A stretch of 64,000 nt of DNA, from the NCBI GenBank assembly GCA_027404165.1, contig DAHZCG010000009.1, positions 1 through 64,000 on the forward strand, read 5' to 3'. Shown in pieces: positions 54,313-63,104 of this stretch. The translations under genes and the position numbers were made by a program. This stretch comes from Geobacteraceae bacterium. Its GTDB lineage: Bacteria > Desulfobacterota > Desulfuromonadia > Geobacterales > Pseudopelobacteraceae. Below the pieces are notes generated by a model. The model was given only the letters and a program-made list of their open reading frames with translations. It did no database searches and was not told the origin of the DNA. The first letter of the stretch is position 1. Each line of letters begins with the position of its first letter.

Positions 54313-56739
54313 ATGAACCTGAAGAGTAAAATTGTCAGCATAATCATTGTTGTTATCTTGATATTAACCGCCGTGTTCGGCTATTTCATGAAAACGGCCG
54401 TGTACGCATCCCTTGAAGAAGAGATTGACCGGCGAGCTCTCGCCATCGGCAAACACTTTGCCGAATTGTCAGCAGAGGCCGAGCTTACCGGCAGCACATC
54501 CGTCCTGAAGACCCACCTGGCTGACTACATTGCGACGGAAAGCTACCTTGCCTATATTGTCATTATTGACGGCAACGACCAGATTCAAGCCGACACCTTC
54601 CGTGAGTCCATCCCCCCAGAAATTCTGGCCGTCATCAAGATGAGCAACAGCTCCAAATCCATGCACATCTTCCGCCGTTCCGACGGCGTCGAACTGGAAG
54701 ACTTCTCCGTTAGAATCGGAACCGGGCTAGAGGGAATCGTTCATATCGGGATCTATGAAACGAAAGTCACTGGCGCTATTAACCGCCTCATGCTCAGGCT
54801 GACACCGTACCTGCTGGCTGTGATTCTGGCCGGAATACTTATAGCGTTCCTGCTGGCCAGTGCGATTACCCGTCCGCTCCAGATATTGTCGGATGGTGTC
54901 AAACGGGTCACCCGCGGCGACCTGGATTTCCTGATCAATGTCAGGACGTACGACGAGATCGGACAACTGGCAGAAGCGTTTAACCTGATGACCGGCAACC
55001 TGCGGGAAAGCACCGTGTCGCGTGAATTCATGGAAAAGCTCGTCAATACCATGAATGACGTGGTGGTGGTGATCTCTTCGGAGGGTGTCGTCATGAGCGT
55101 CAACCGGGCCTATTACGAACTATTGGGCCCTGTTCAGTCCGAGGTTATCGGGCGGAGGATAGATGAGTTAGATCCGAACGAGACGCCGGCCAGGATGTTT
55201 GCCGCCTATGAGCGGTCGCTGATTGACGGTCACATGCAGGGGATCGAAAGTGTGTGCTTCTCGGTAACCGGAGAGCAGATTCCGCTGCTGCTGTCGCTTG
55301 CCGTCATGCGGGACGAAGCTGGCGCACCCCAGGCAATAATCTGCGCCGCCCAGGATATCAGTGCCATCAAAAAGGTTCAGCTGGAGCTGCACAACAAACA
55401 GGTGGAACTGGAAACTCTCAACCAGCAACTGGAGGACCAGGTCGCCTCGCGCACAGCCGAACTGGCCATCAACAACGAGGGCTTGCGGGCCGAGGTGGCA
55501 GAACGCATGCGCACCGCCGAGGAACTGGCAAAAGCCCTCGATACCGCGCAAGCGGCCAGCCGGGCAAAAACCGAATTCCTGGCCAATATGAGCCACGAAA
55601 TGCGAACACCGCTGAATTCGATCATCGGTGGTGCAGAGTATCTCGAATTTGCCGGGCTCACACCGGACCAGCAGCGCTGTCTGGAGATGATCCGCCGGTC
55701 AGGCGACAGCCTGCTGCTGCTGGTAAATGACCTGATTGACCTTTCGCGGATTGAGGCTGGCCAGTTTGAATTACTCCATAATGAGTTCAACCTGGCCGAT
55801 ACACTGGAAACAGTCGCCCGCATGTTAAGCCTGGAGGCAAATCGAAAACAGCTTGATTTTTCGCTGCAAATGTCTCCAGACCTGCCTCAGGTTGTGATCG
55901 GCGACCAGGCCAGGCTGCAACAGATCCTGGTAAACCTGCTTGCAAATGCCATCAAATTTACCGGCAATGGCGGCACTGTTACCGTATCGGCTCAAACAGG
56001 CCACGTTGAGGATGGTTCCGTACAGGTTACGTTTGTGGTTCGCGATACGGGCATCGGCATCGAAGCCAACAAAATCGACATGATCTTCGAAACCTTTGCC
56101 CAGGCGGATTCTTCCATTACCAGACGCTTTGGCGGAAGTGGCCTTGGTCTTGCCATCAGCCGGCGGCTGGTGGAAACCATGGGGGGCGCTTTCCAGGTGG
56201 AGAGTGTGCCGGGTATCGGAAGCTCATTTGCTTTTTCGATCAGGTTTGCGCTGCCCGGATGCAGCCAGCTTGTGGCACCGCAGAGTACAACCGGAGCAGC
56301 AACCAGAGAAACAAGCGACTATTGTACCATCGAAGAACAGCCAGCGACTGGTCCACCGCACATACTCCTCGTGGATGATTCGCTTGAAAACCGGGAGCTC
56401 ATGCGGCTTCTTCTGTCACGCCAGCCTCTGATACTAGATGAAGCCTATAACGGCCGCGAGGCTGTAGACCTGTTTGAACAGAATAACTATGCATTGATAC
56501 TGATGGATATCCAGATGCCGATCATGGACGGGTATACCGCTACCCGAATGATGCGCAGGATCGAAGAACGCCGCTTGCGGCGCCGGACACCGATCGTGGC
56601 GCTGACCGCTCATGCCTATGAAGCGGACATTCGCCGATGCATAGAAGCCGGGTGTGATGATCACATTGCAAAGCCGTTCAAAAAAAAGGTTCTCTTGCAG
56701 TGCTTGGCCCGTCATATCCGGGGGATTGAGCATGGATAG
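54313..56739 (+). CDS. Hybrid sensor histidine kinase (HAMP-PAS-HK-REC)
   Basis: An 808-residue membrane kinase. Span 1 (about 8-28), a periplasmic sensor of about 130 residues, span 2 (about 163-185), HAMP (about 186-238), PAS (about 245-365), coiled coil, DHp with His428 (SHEMRTPLNSI), HATPase (about 535-650: NLLANAIKFTGNGG, DTGIGIEANKI, GSGLGLAIS), and a C-terminal receiver domain with Asp732 (ILMDIQMP). The phosphoryl group can move from His428 to Asp732 and on to the Hpt-like protein encoded at the 3' overlap. The signal is unknown. Confidence 0.94.
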   Translation: MNLKSKIVSIIIVVILILTAVFGYFMKTAVYASLEEEIDRRALAIGKHFAELSAEAELTGSTSVLKTHLADYIATESYLAYIVIIDGNDQIQADTFRESIPPEILAVIKMSNSSKSMHIFRRSDGVELEDFSVRIGTGLEGIVHIGIYETKVTGAINRLMLRLTPYLLAVILAGILIAFLLASAITRPLQILSDGVKRVTRGDLDFLINVRTYDEIGQLAEAFNLMTGNLRESTVSREFMEKLVNTMNDVVVVISSEGVVMSVNRAYYELLGPVQSEVIGRRIDELDPNETPARMFAAYERSLIDGHMQGIESVCFSVTGEQIPLLLSLAVMRDEAGAPQAIICAAQDISAIKKVQLELHNKQVELETLNQQLEDQVASRTAELAINNEGLRAEVAERMRTAEELAKALDTAQAASRAKTEFLANMSHEMRTPLNSIIGGAEYLEFAGLTPDQQRCLEMIRRSGDSLLLLVNDLIDLSRIEAGQFELLHNEFNLADTLETVARMLSLEANRKQLDFSLQMSPDLPQVVIGDQARLQQILVNLLANAIKFTGNGGTVTVSAQTGHVEDGSVQVTFVVRDTGIGIEANKIDMIFETFAQADSSITRRFGGSGLGLAISRRLVETMGGAFQVESVPGIGSSFAFSIRFALPGCSQLVAPQSTTGAATRETSDYCTIEEQPATGPPHILLVDDSLENRELMRLLLSRQPLILDEAYNGREAVDLFEQNNYALILMDIQMPIMDGYTATRMMRRIEERRLRRRTPIVALTAHAYEADIRRCIEAGCDDHIAKPFKKKVLLQCLARHIRGIEHG

Positions 56740-57046
56740 GGCAGAAAACATGACTATTCGGATAGAAATCGACCAGGAACTGGCCCCGATCATACCGGAA
56801 TACCTTGAGAATCGCCGTGTGGACTGTAGGTTGGTAGAGCAGTGGCTGACAGATGAAAACCGGGCTGGGATCAAGTTGCTGGCGCACCGGATGATAGGTT
56901 CCGGTGGAAGTTATGGGTTTGATGAAATCTCGGAAATCGGCGAGTCTCTGGAATATGCAGCACTCGTGTGTGATGACGATGGAATCAGGATCACCATCGA
57001 GCGTCTGAGGAGCTACCTGTCTCGCGTAACAGTGGTGTATATCTAA
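56732..57046 (+). CDS. Hpt-like phosphotransfer protein
   Basis: A 104-residue protein whose ATG overlaps the kinase stop codon, so it is translated with the kinase. The Hpt motif is LLAHRMIGSGGSYGFDEISEIGESLE, with His52 as the phospho-acceptor candidate. The Lys normally found near the acceptor (HxxKG) is Ile here, a point that may reduce activity. The rest is a helical bundle of Hpt length. It is expected to accept phosphate from the receiver at Asp732 and pass it to an unlinked response regulator. Alternative start ATG 56750 is also possible. Confidence 0.8.
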   Translation: MDRAENMTIRIEIDQELAPIIPEYLENRRVDCRLVEQWLTDENRAGIKLLAHRMIGSGGSYGFDEISEIGESLEYAALVCDDDGIRITIERLRSYLSRVTVVYI

Positions 57047-57073
57047 CCGCTCTGGCGATATGCCCCGGCGATA

Positions 57074-57109
57074 AAAAGAGGGTGGGCCCTGACGGGCTCA
57101 CCCTCTTTT
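57074..57109. terminator. Bidirectional terminator between the Hpt gene and pta
   Basis: A 16-bp stem (57074-57089 with 57094-57109, one G-T pair) around TGAC has A-rich and T-rich flanks, serving the plus-strand Hpt gene and the minus-strand pta gene. Confidence 0.88.
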
Positions 57110-57130
57110 CCGGTGATTACGGTACGAGGT

Positions 57131-58135
57131 CTATCCCTGTGCAGCCTGGACCGCCGTTATGGCGGTTACGTTGACGATGTCATCCACCGAGCAGCCACGG
57201 GAAAGGTCGTTAACCGGTTTGGCCAGCCCCTGGATGATTGGGCCGACCGCTTCGGCTCCAGCTACGCGCTCCACCAGCTTGTAAGCGATGTTGCCCGCAT
57301 CCAGATCCGGAAAAATAAGGACATTTGCCTTGCCGGCCACCGGACTGCCGGGGGCCTTTTTCTCGCCGACCTTGGGCAACAGGGCCGCGTCGGCCTGAAG
57401 TTCCCCGTCGATCCGGATGTCCGGTTTGATCTGCTTGGCGATTTCCACGGCCTTGGTAACCTTATCGACGTCGGCATGGCTGGCACTGCCTTTGGTAGAG
57501 AAGGACAGCATGCCGACGCGGGCCTCTACATCCAGGAAGGCCGTGCAATTTCCGGCTGTTGCCACGGCAATCTCGGCCAGGGCCTGGGCATCTGGGTTCG
57601 GGTTGACGGCACAGTCGGCAAACAGGATGATGCCGTTCTCGCCGAAGGAGGGATTCTTGGTGATCATCAGAAAGAAGGAGGATACGGTTTTGATGCCCTT
57701 GGCCGGCCCGACGGTCTGAAAGGCAGCCTTGAGTACGTTGCCGGTCGTTCCGGTGGCGCCGGCTACCTCGCCACCCGCGTCGCCGTTACGCACCATCATA
57801 CCGGCGTAATACAGGTTATCCTCAGCGGTCAGCAGGTTACGGGCCTCGGCAGCAGTCAGTCCTTTCGATTTGCGCAGCTCCACCAGGTCGGCCACATATT
57901 GGTCAAGTTTTGGCGATGCTGCCGGGTTGAGCAGCTCCACACCGGCCAGATTGATCCCTTTGGCCGTTGCCTCGGCCTGAATTTTGGCGGGGTCTCCCAG
58001 GATGACGATGTTGGCCAGTTTTTCTGAAACAATCTTCTCGGCGGCAAACAGCATGCGCTCGTCGTAGCATTCAGGCAACACCACCGTCTGCAGGTTTTTT
58101 CTGGCTTTTTCCTTGATCTGATCAACAAGATGCAT
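57131..58135 (-). CDS. pta: Phosphate acetyltransferase
   Basis: A 334-residue short-form Pta that interconverts acetyl-CoA and acetyl phosphate. Landmarks are VVLPECYDERMLFAAEKIV near 18-36, ARNLLTAEDNLYYAGMMV near 98-115 and the DAGGEVAGATGTTGNVLKAAF loop near 119-139. Near 280-318, VLIFPDLDAGNIAYKLVER and GPIIQGLAKPVNDLSRG form the active site. It lacks the N-terminal DRTGG regulatory part found in long Pta. The usual partner ackA is not in the window. In acetate-oxidising bacteria the pair supplies acetyl-CoA. Confidence 0.96.
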   Translation of the reverse strand: MHLVDQIKEKARKNLQTVVLPECYDERMLFAAEKIVSEKLANIVILGDPAKIQAEATAKGINLAGVELLNPAASPKLDQYVADLVELRKSKGLTAAEARNLLTAEDNLYYAGMMVRNGDAGGEVAGATGTTGNVLKAAFQTVGPAKGIKTVSSFFLMITKNPSFGENGIILFADCAVNPNPDAQALAEIAVATAGNCTAFLDVEARVGMLSFSTKGSASHADVDKVTKAVEIAKQIKPDIRIDGELQADAALLPKVGEKKAPGSPVAGKANVLIFPDLDAGNIAYKLVERVAGAEAVGPIIQGLAKPVNDLSRGCSVDDIVNVTAITAVQAAQG

Positions 58136-58432
58136 GAAGTAACCTCCTCTGGCAAATAATAAAACAGGGGTGTATTTATAGTCGAATTGAAGTGATGGGT
58201 CAAATAAAAAAAGCCTGATATATCAAGCTTTAGCCATGCTAAAAATCTGCATCACTCTCGATTGTATCTGTTTTTTCAGTTCGAACGTGGAAGCAAAACA
58301 GCATGGTCAGATATGCCACCCATGCGACTCGTCCATCTGATTTCGGACCATCCGGGCAAGACGCTATCCAGCTTGACAACAACACAGCTAATAACGTACA
58401 CAGTTAAAATCAATTTAAAGGAGGATTTAATT
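58136..58432. other. 297-bp gap upstream of the 58433 gene
   Basis: No credible gene is seen. A short hairpin AAAGCCTGATATATCAAGCTTT lies around 58210-58231, and TTGACA at 58373-58378 is a possible -35 for the downstream gene, without a good -10. Confidence 0.4.
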
Positions 58433-59017
58433 ATGAAATCTTTTGTTGCCAGGCGCTTCATCCCGGTTGTCCGACTGGTAGTCATCCTGTCAGCGGTTGT
58501 AATCATGCTTCCATTGTCTGCTTTCTGTTCCCCCGACATGCTTGTAGACAGCAAAGAGTACGGAGAAAAGGATTTCAGGAAAGGCTGCATCACCGATTAC
58601 AAAGACTTGGCCAAGGGAGATAATATCGACTGGGTATGGGTCAAGCCTGGAGTAACTCTTGCCGATTACGGACTGGCAATTACAACGTTTGAAAACAAGA
58701 CGGATGACATTAGAAATTCTCAGGTGGATGACATAAAATCAGTTTTCAAGGAAATATTGGAGAAACATAAAGGCGACAAGGGGACCCTGTCGGCACGCAT
58801 GTGTATCTATGAGGTTCAGAAATTTTCGCCCGGCAAGGCATGGATTCCGTTTGCGGGTGGCAACCTGATGCAAGCCGGCCTTGGAGTTGAAATGATTGTG
58901 AGCAATAAAGGGAAGGCGGTTGCCGCGTTCCGTCATTTTGCACGTGAGGGCGCACGCCTGGAAGATGCTGCCCAAGAAGTTGCCAGTGACATCAGGGAGT
59001 ATCTATCCAAGCATTGA
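58433..59017 (+). CDS. Exported protein of unknown function
   Basis: A 194-residue secreted protein that I cannot name with confidence. A signal peptide (about 1-32: VVILSAVVIMLPLSAFC) is followed by a compact domain: KGDNIDWVWVKPGVTLADYG, then AITTFENKTDDIRNSQVDDIKSVFKEIL, a GGNLMQAGLGVEMIV block and a C-terminal helix ending DIREYLSKH. The fold and motif order recall DUF4410-type proteins. AAAGGAGG gives a strong start at 58433. It stands alone, convergent with the YceI gene. Confidence 0.65.
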   Translation: MKSFVARRFIPVVRLVVILSAVVIMLPLSAFCSPDMLVDSKEYGEKDFRKGCITDYKDLAKGDNIDWVWVKPGVTLADYGLAITTFENKTDDIRNSQVDDIKSVFKEILEKHKGDKGTLSARMCIYEVQKFSPGKAWIPFAGGNLMQAGLGVEMIVSNKGKAVAAFRHFAREGARLEDAAQEVASDIREYLSKH

Positions 59018-59040
59018 TCGTTTGAATCTCCCCCGTTATC

Positions 59041-59080
59041 TATACACAGGCCCGTGGATCCTTCCCCGGGCCTGTGTATA
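59041..59080. terminator. Stem-loop between convergent genes
   Basis: TATACACAGGCCCG (59041-59054) pairs exactly with CGGGCCTGTGTATA (59067-59080) around a 12-base loop. T-runs are missing, so it may terminate weakly or act by protecting 3' ends of the two convergent transcripts. Confidence 0.6.
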
Positions 59081-59086
59081 TCAGGT

Positions 59087-59644
59087 CTACTGTTTCACCA
59101 GCTCCGTATTAATCGTAATCAAGACCTCATCGGAAATTACCGCGCCCCAACTGACTCCAAAATCCTGGCGATTGACCGTTGCAGTGGCTGAGTACCCCCG
59201 TTTAAGATCACCCTGCAGGTTTTTAGGGCCTTCCACAAACAAGGTAACCGGCTTGGTCACCCCTTTTATTGTCAGGTTACCGGTCACGTTCAGCGTGTTT
59301 TTGTCTGTTCCGGTTTCAATCTTTGTCGATACAAACGTCATGTCGGGAAATTTTGCTGCGTCAAAGAAATCAGGGCTGCGAAGGTGTTTATCACGCATGT
59401 TGATGCCGGTATTGATCGATGCAGTTTCGATACTGACAGCTACTTTTGATTTAGAGATATCCGTTTGATCGATATCCACAGTTCCCTTGAATTTCTCGAA
59501 AGCCCCTGTCACATGCATGAACCCCATGTTTTTAACCTTGAACTCAATCGTAGTGTGCAAGGGGTCTATGGTATAGGTCTGTGCCGATACATTCAGCGGC
59601 ACCAACAACGCCAGTGAGATGATTAGTGCGAATATGCCTTTCAT
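59087..59644 (-). CDS. YceI-family periplasmic lipocalin-like protein
   Basis: A 185-residue secreted beta-barrel of the YceI family, which binds isoprenoid-type lipids. A signal peptide (about 1-22) is followed by YTIDPLHTTIEFKVKNMGFMHVTGAFEKFKGTV, the canonical N-terminal block. RDKHLRSPDFFDAAKFPDMTFVST and VTGNLTIKGVTKPVTL also match. ATG 59644 is preferred, with GGGGG upstream; an upstream in-frame Met at 59662 has no signal. It is convergent with the 58433 gene. Confidence 0.92.
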   Translation of the reverse strand: MKGIFALIISLALLVPLNVSAQTYTIDPLHTTIEFKVKNMGFMHVTGAFEKFKGTVDIDQTDISKSKVAVSIETASINTGINMRDKHLRSPDFFDAAKFPDMTFVSTKIETGTDKNTLNVTGNLTIKGVTKPVTLFVEGPKNLQGDLKRGYSATATVNRQDFGVSWGAVISDEVLITINTELVKQ

Positions 59645-59741
59645 GGTATCCCCCTTTGACATACGTAGTCACTATCCGTTGACTGTCAATCCTATCTGAC
59701 ATGAGAAAGTATACCATACACGGAATAATTTTACAGAATCG

Positions 59742-60467
59742 CTATTCCAGCGGACGCCTGGCGATAAATCCCACCCTGGGCAGCGGCGGATAATAATAGT
59801 AGGGGCCATGACCATAGGGCTCGAGGTCAGTGAAACCGGCTGATTCCAGACATTCCCTCAATTGTCCTTCCGTGCGCAAATAGGCGGTGGACACCCCCAT
59901 TTTCAACAATTTCAGATTGAACACCTGCAAATAGAAATTGCGGGATGGAGCCGCCTCCCAGAGGCAAAAGCGGCCTCCCGGTTTCAGTACCCGCATGACT
60001 TCAGCGAGCATTTCCTGGGAGCTCCGATCGGATAGATGCTTGATGACATAGGTACTCAACACCACATCGAAGGTGCCGTCAGGATACGGTAATTTCGTTG
60101 CCAGGCCTTGCCTGATATGGATCCGTGAATCCAATCCGCGTTTCTGCATCTCCCTTTGAGCACGTTCAACCATCAGACCCGAGCAATCAAGCCCTTCCAT
60201 AACCTGCGTAAAGCCAACTCTACGATTCAGGTAGATCAGAAGACCTCCGTACCCACAGCCAATATCCAGCACCTTGTTCTCAGTCGTAAGATCAAGCAAT
60301 CCCGGCAGCTTACGGGCGGGTGTATTCAAGAAAATGGTCTGTTTCGGAGCAAACCAGAATCGCACCCAGCGCGCACCAAACGTATTTTGTGCAAGCCAGC
60401 GGTTGTAATCATTAGCCGTGGTGATCTGTTCATCAGTTCCTGCTTCGGGATATTCATTAATTTTCAT
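59742..60467 (-). CDS. SAM-dependent methyltransferase of the right-edge operon
   Basis: A 241-residue class I methyltransferase. Motif I is KVLDIGCGYGGLLIYLNRR, followed by MEGLDCSGLMVERAQREM. DGTFDVVLSTYVIKHLSD and VLKPGGRFCLWEAA are the later motifs. It resembles small-molecule and quinone/lipid methyltransferases (UbiE/COQ5-like). It overlaps the ligase gene by four bases and is the last of four genes translated in series, so it probably modifies the product of that pathway. The substrate is unknown. Confidence 0.87.
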   Translation of the reverse strand: MKINEYPEAGTDEQITTANDYNRWLAQNTFGARWVRFWFAPKQTIFLNTPARKLPGLLDLTTENKVLDIGCGYGGLLIYLNRRVGFTQVMEGLDCSGLMVERAQREMQKRGLDSRIHIRQGLATKLPYPDGTFDVVLSTYVIKHLSDRSSQEMLAEVMRVLKPGGRFCLWEAAPSRNFYLQVFNLKLLKMGVSTAYLRTEGQLRECLESAGFTDLEPYGHGPYYYYPPLPRVGFIARRPLE

Positions 60468-61894
60468 CGTTTAATTTTTCCACTCGCGGTTTTGGGAAGA
60501 CGGTCCACACTGAGAAATTCTTTCGGCACTTTATACTGTGCCAGTCTCTGATAGCAGAAACGCTTCAGATTATCCAGCACCGCCTCATCGACATGTTCGT
60601 CAACCAGCACTATTTTTGCAGCCGGCAGCTCTCCGTACTGGGAATGCGGCACACCATATACCAATGACTCCTTCACCTGGGGATGCTGGTTGATTACCGC
60701 CTCCACTTCCAAGGCAAAGACCTTCATCCCGGCAAAATTGATAACGTCTTTATCCCTGCCGACAATATACAGAAAGCCGTCCGAATCTATTTTTCCGAGA
60801 TCGCCGGTCCCGAACCAGCCGTTTTGCAGGATCTCCCTCCTGCCCTGCCAGGGAGAAAAATAGGCCTCCAGCATCCCCTTGCCCTTGATGAAGATCGCTC
60901 CGATGCCATCCGCATCCATATCTTCGAGCCTGAGTTCAAAGTCCGGCAGCGCCCTTCCGACCGAACCACGCTTGTCCCTGCCGCCGGACAGTTTGATGAA
61001 TGGCAGTCCCACCTCGATAATCCCGTAGGCTTCGGTCAACTCAAAACCAAACTTGCCATAGAATGCCTCGGCAACCTGTTCCGGCAGCTTCATGGCGGTT
61101 GAAATCGCCATTCTGACCTGCTGCAGGCTATCGGATGCCAGCAGATCGGTGCGCGCCAGCAGGTTGTAGTGAAACGGCGAGGCATAGATGAAGCTGCCAC
61201 GATGGACGAGAATTCCCTCAATCAGCGCATCGGGAAAGCGCTGGCTGCAGAGTATGATCTTCGCCCCCCGTCGCAGGAACAGAAGGATCGTCACGACAAA
61301 ATGATAGCTCATCGACAGGACCCACAGAACGGTGTCCTCAGGTGTAATCTGCATCCCCTTGTCGGCGGCATCCGTTCGCTCGATAATCGCTTCGTGTGAC
61401 AGCACCACCCCTTTGCTCGTACCGGTAGTCCCTGAACTGAAGCGGATGAAGGCGGGGTTCGAACTGAAATATCCGGCCGGCGGGCTCGCGCTGACCGTTC
61501 GCCGGGTTATGAGGAATGCTTTATTGAGGAAGCCTGCGGATGGAAGCAGATCGTGCCGTTCCTGCTTGAGAAGCCGTGGTTCCGCGACAATACAATCGAC
61601 ATCGATCCTGTCGATGACAATCGCAATTTCATCGGCGGTCTGTTCCGGCGAAATCGGCACGATAGCCGCCGAAAGGGACAGAATGGCCAGGCTCGCGATG
61701 ATATAGTCGATACTGTCATCGCAGAGCAGACCGACCCGGTGAAAACGGCACACCCCCGCACTTTTCAGCGATTCGGCCACCTGTTCCACGGCAGCGATCA
61801 GTTCACCGTAACTAATACGGTCCTGCCCCTCGACCACTGCGGTGCGATGCAGATGTATGCTTGTCTCTTCTTTAATTGTGTCGAAAATATTCAT
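60464..61894 (-). CDS. AMP-forming acyl/aryl ligase (acyl-CoA synthetase-like)
   Basis: A 476-residue member of the ANL superfamily, which activates a carboxylic acid with ATP and passes it to CoA or a carrier protein. The ATP-binding P-loop is IRFSSGTTGTSKGVVLSHEAI near 166-186. LTEAYGIIEVG is the A5-like motif, GWFGTGDLGKIDSDGFL holds the conserved Asp, and GRDKDVINFAGMKV precedes the C-terminal domain. The catalytic Lys is in KTASGKIKR at the end. ATG 61894 with GGGAG upstream lies inside the end of the FAD gene. Substrate cannot be read. No carrier protein is visible in the window. Confidence 0.9.
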   Translation of the reverse strand: MNIFDTIKEETSIHLHRTAVVEGQDRISYGELIAAVEQVAESLKSAGVCRFHRVGLLCDDSIDYIIASLAILSLSAAIVPISPEQTADEIAIVIDRIDVDCIVAEPRLLKQERHDLLPSAGFLNKAFLITRRTVSASPPAGYFSSNPAFIRFSSGTTGTSKGVVLSHEAIIERTDAADKGMQITPEDTVLWVLSMSYHFVVTILLFLRRGAKIILCSQRFPDALIEGILVHRGSFIYASPFHYNLLARTDLLASDSLQQVRMAISTAMKLPEQVAEAFYGKFGFELTEAYGIIEVGLPFIKLSGGRDKRGSVGRALPDFELRLEDMDADGIGAIFIKGKGMLEAYFSPWQGRREILQNGWFGTGDLGKIDSDGFLYIVGRDKDVINFAGMKVFALEVEAVINQHPQVKESLVYGVPHSQYGELPAAKIVLVDEHVDEAVLDNLKRFCYQRLAQYKVPKEFLSVDRLPKTASGKIKR

Positions 61895-63104
61895 GGTTAT
61901 CTCCCGCTGCAAACTGGAAATTTCCCGTCCTGATAAAACAGGCCCCCGCCCGACCGGCCTGTTCGCCGAGCGCCATGCAGGTACCCATGACGCGGGTGGA
62001 GCCGAGCGCCGCATGTGACACCGAAATGCACCGACCGGCGGTCAGGAGGTTTGTCATCCCCTTGACGGTAATGCAGCGGAACGGAATTTCATAATACTCC
62101 CCGCGCGGCACGTACTTGTAGAGCGTGCCCCTTGCTCGATCCCACAACTCGATGGGCCAGGCGTTCCTGGCAATGGCATCGGGAAACTTCCGTGCCGCAA
62201 GAATGTCATCTTCCGTGAGCAGATAATCACCGCCGATTCGCCGCCCTTCGCGGTCCATGACCTTTTGCGACGTGCCGGTGATTACGGCCTGCCTGAAAGA
62301 CGGCAATACCTGCCCCAGATAGGCGAACAGGGCTTGCGCATCCGCAAGCGCACGTTCATCGCGATCGGGGGCATTTTTTCCCTCCCTGCTCATCTTGATG
62401 AAGCATTCATCAGGACTCTCACCAAAGCTGAACGTGGTAAATTTCATGAAAGCGGGCAGTATGTTCCGCTCCACGGCCTGAGTGCAATAATAGGGGACCT
62501 TGATCGCCAGGGAATCATCGCGAGATTCCAGACCGCTGACCCGGATTGAAAAGCCCGCCAGCTGCCGCTCGTCCACCGGGGAAAGCTCGAACGCAGCTCC
62601 CGCCATGGCCGCAACGTCGCCATCCCCCGTACAGTCCACGACCATGGTTGCTGCAATGTTCCGTGTTTCACCAGAAGCCTCCAGGGTCACATTCCAGGTA
62701 TTCCCGTATCCTGCTACAATAGCGGTTGCAGCGGTGTTGCGCAGGATGGTTAGACTATTTTCGGCGTCCAGCAGGTCCTTGAAAACATTCTGAAGATCGC
62801 CGGCGCAATAGGGCAATACGTACACTTGGCCGATTTGCTGAACCGATTTCTTTGGTGCCTTGTTCTTGAGCAACCCGACGATCTCTTGCGTAAGGCCACC
62901 ATTCAACGTTTCTACGGGAAATGACTCACCGTTCAGATAGAGTCCGCAGATGTGCTGCAACATACCGGCATATCCGGTCCCTGCGAGGTAGCCATAACGT
63001 TCGACCAAGATGGTCCGCACACCGCTCCGGGATGCGGCAATGGCCGCGCAGACACCAGCCACCCCGCCGCCGACTACCAGCAGATCACAGGATAGCTGTT
63101 TCAT
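61872..63104 (-). CDS. FAD-dependent oxidoreductase
   Basis: A 410-residue flavoprotein of the FAD-dependent oxidoreductase (FAD_oxidored/HI0933-like) type. The dinucleotide-binding motif CDLLVVGGGVAGVCAAIAA is at the N-terminus (about 6-24), followed by SGVRTILVERYGYLAGTG. MVVDCTGDGDVAAMAGA is a second family block (about 153-169). A C-terminal FAD contact reads NLLTAGRCISVSHAALGS and MGTCMALGEQAG. It overlaps both neighbours (ATGA with the acyltransferase-like gene, 23 bases with the ligase). It may oxidise, desaturate or hydroxylate the pathway intermediate; the reaction is not known. Confidence 0.88.
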   Translation of the reverse strand: MKQLSCDLLVVGGGVAGVCAAIAASRSGVRTILVERYGYLAGTGYAGMLQHICGLYLNGESFPVETLNGGLTQEIVGLLKNKAPKKSVQQIGQVYVLPYCAGDLQNVFKDLLDAENSLTILRNTAATAIVAGYGNTWNVTLEASGETRNIAATMVVDCTGDGDVAAMAGAAFELSPVDERQLAGFSIRVSGLESRDDSLAIKVPYYCTQAVERNILPAFMKFTTFSFGESPDECFIKMSREGKNAPDRDERALADAQALFAYLGQVLPSFRQAVITGTSQKVMDREGRRIGGDYLLTEDDILAARKFPDAIARNAWPIELWDRARGTLYKYVPRGEYYEIPFRCITVKGMTNLLTAGRCISVSHAALGSTRVMGTCMALGEQAGRAGACFIRTGNFQFAAGDNHEYFRHN

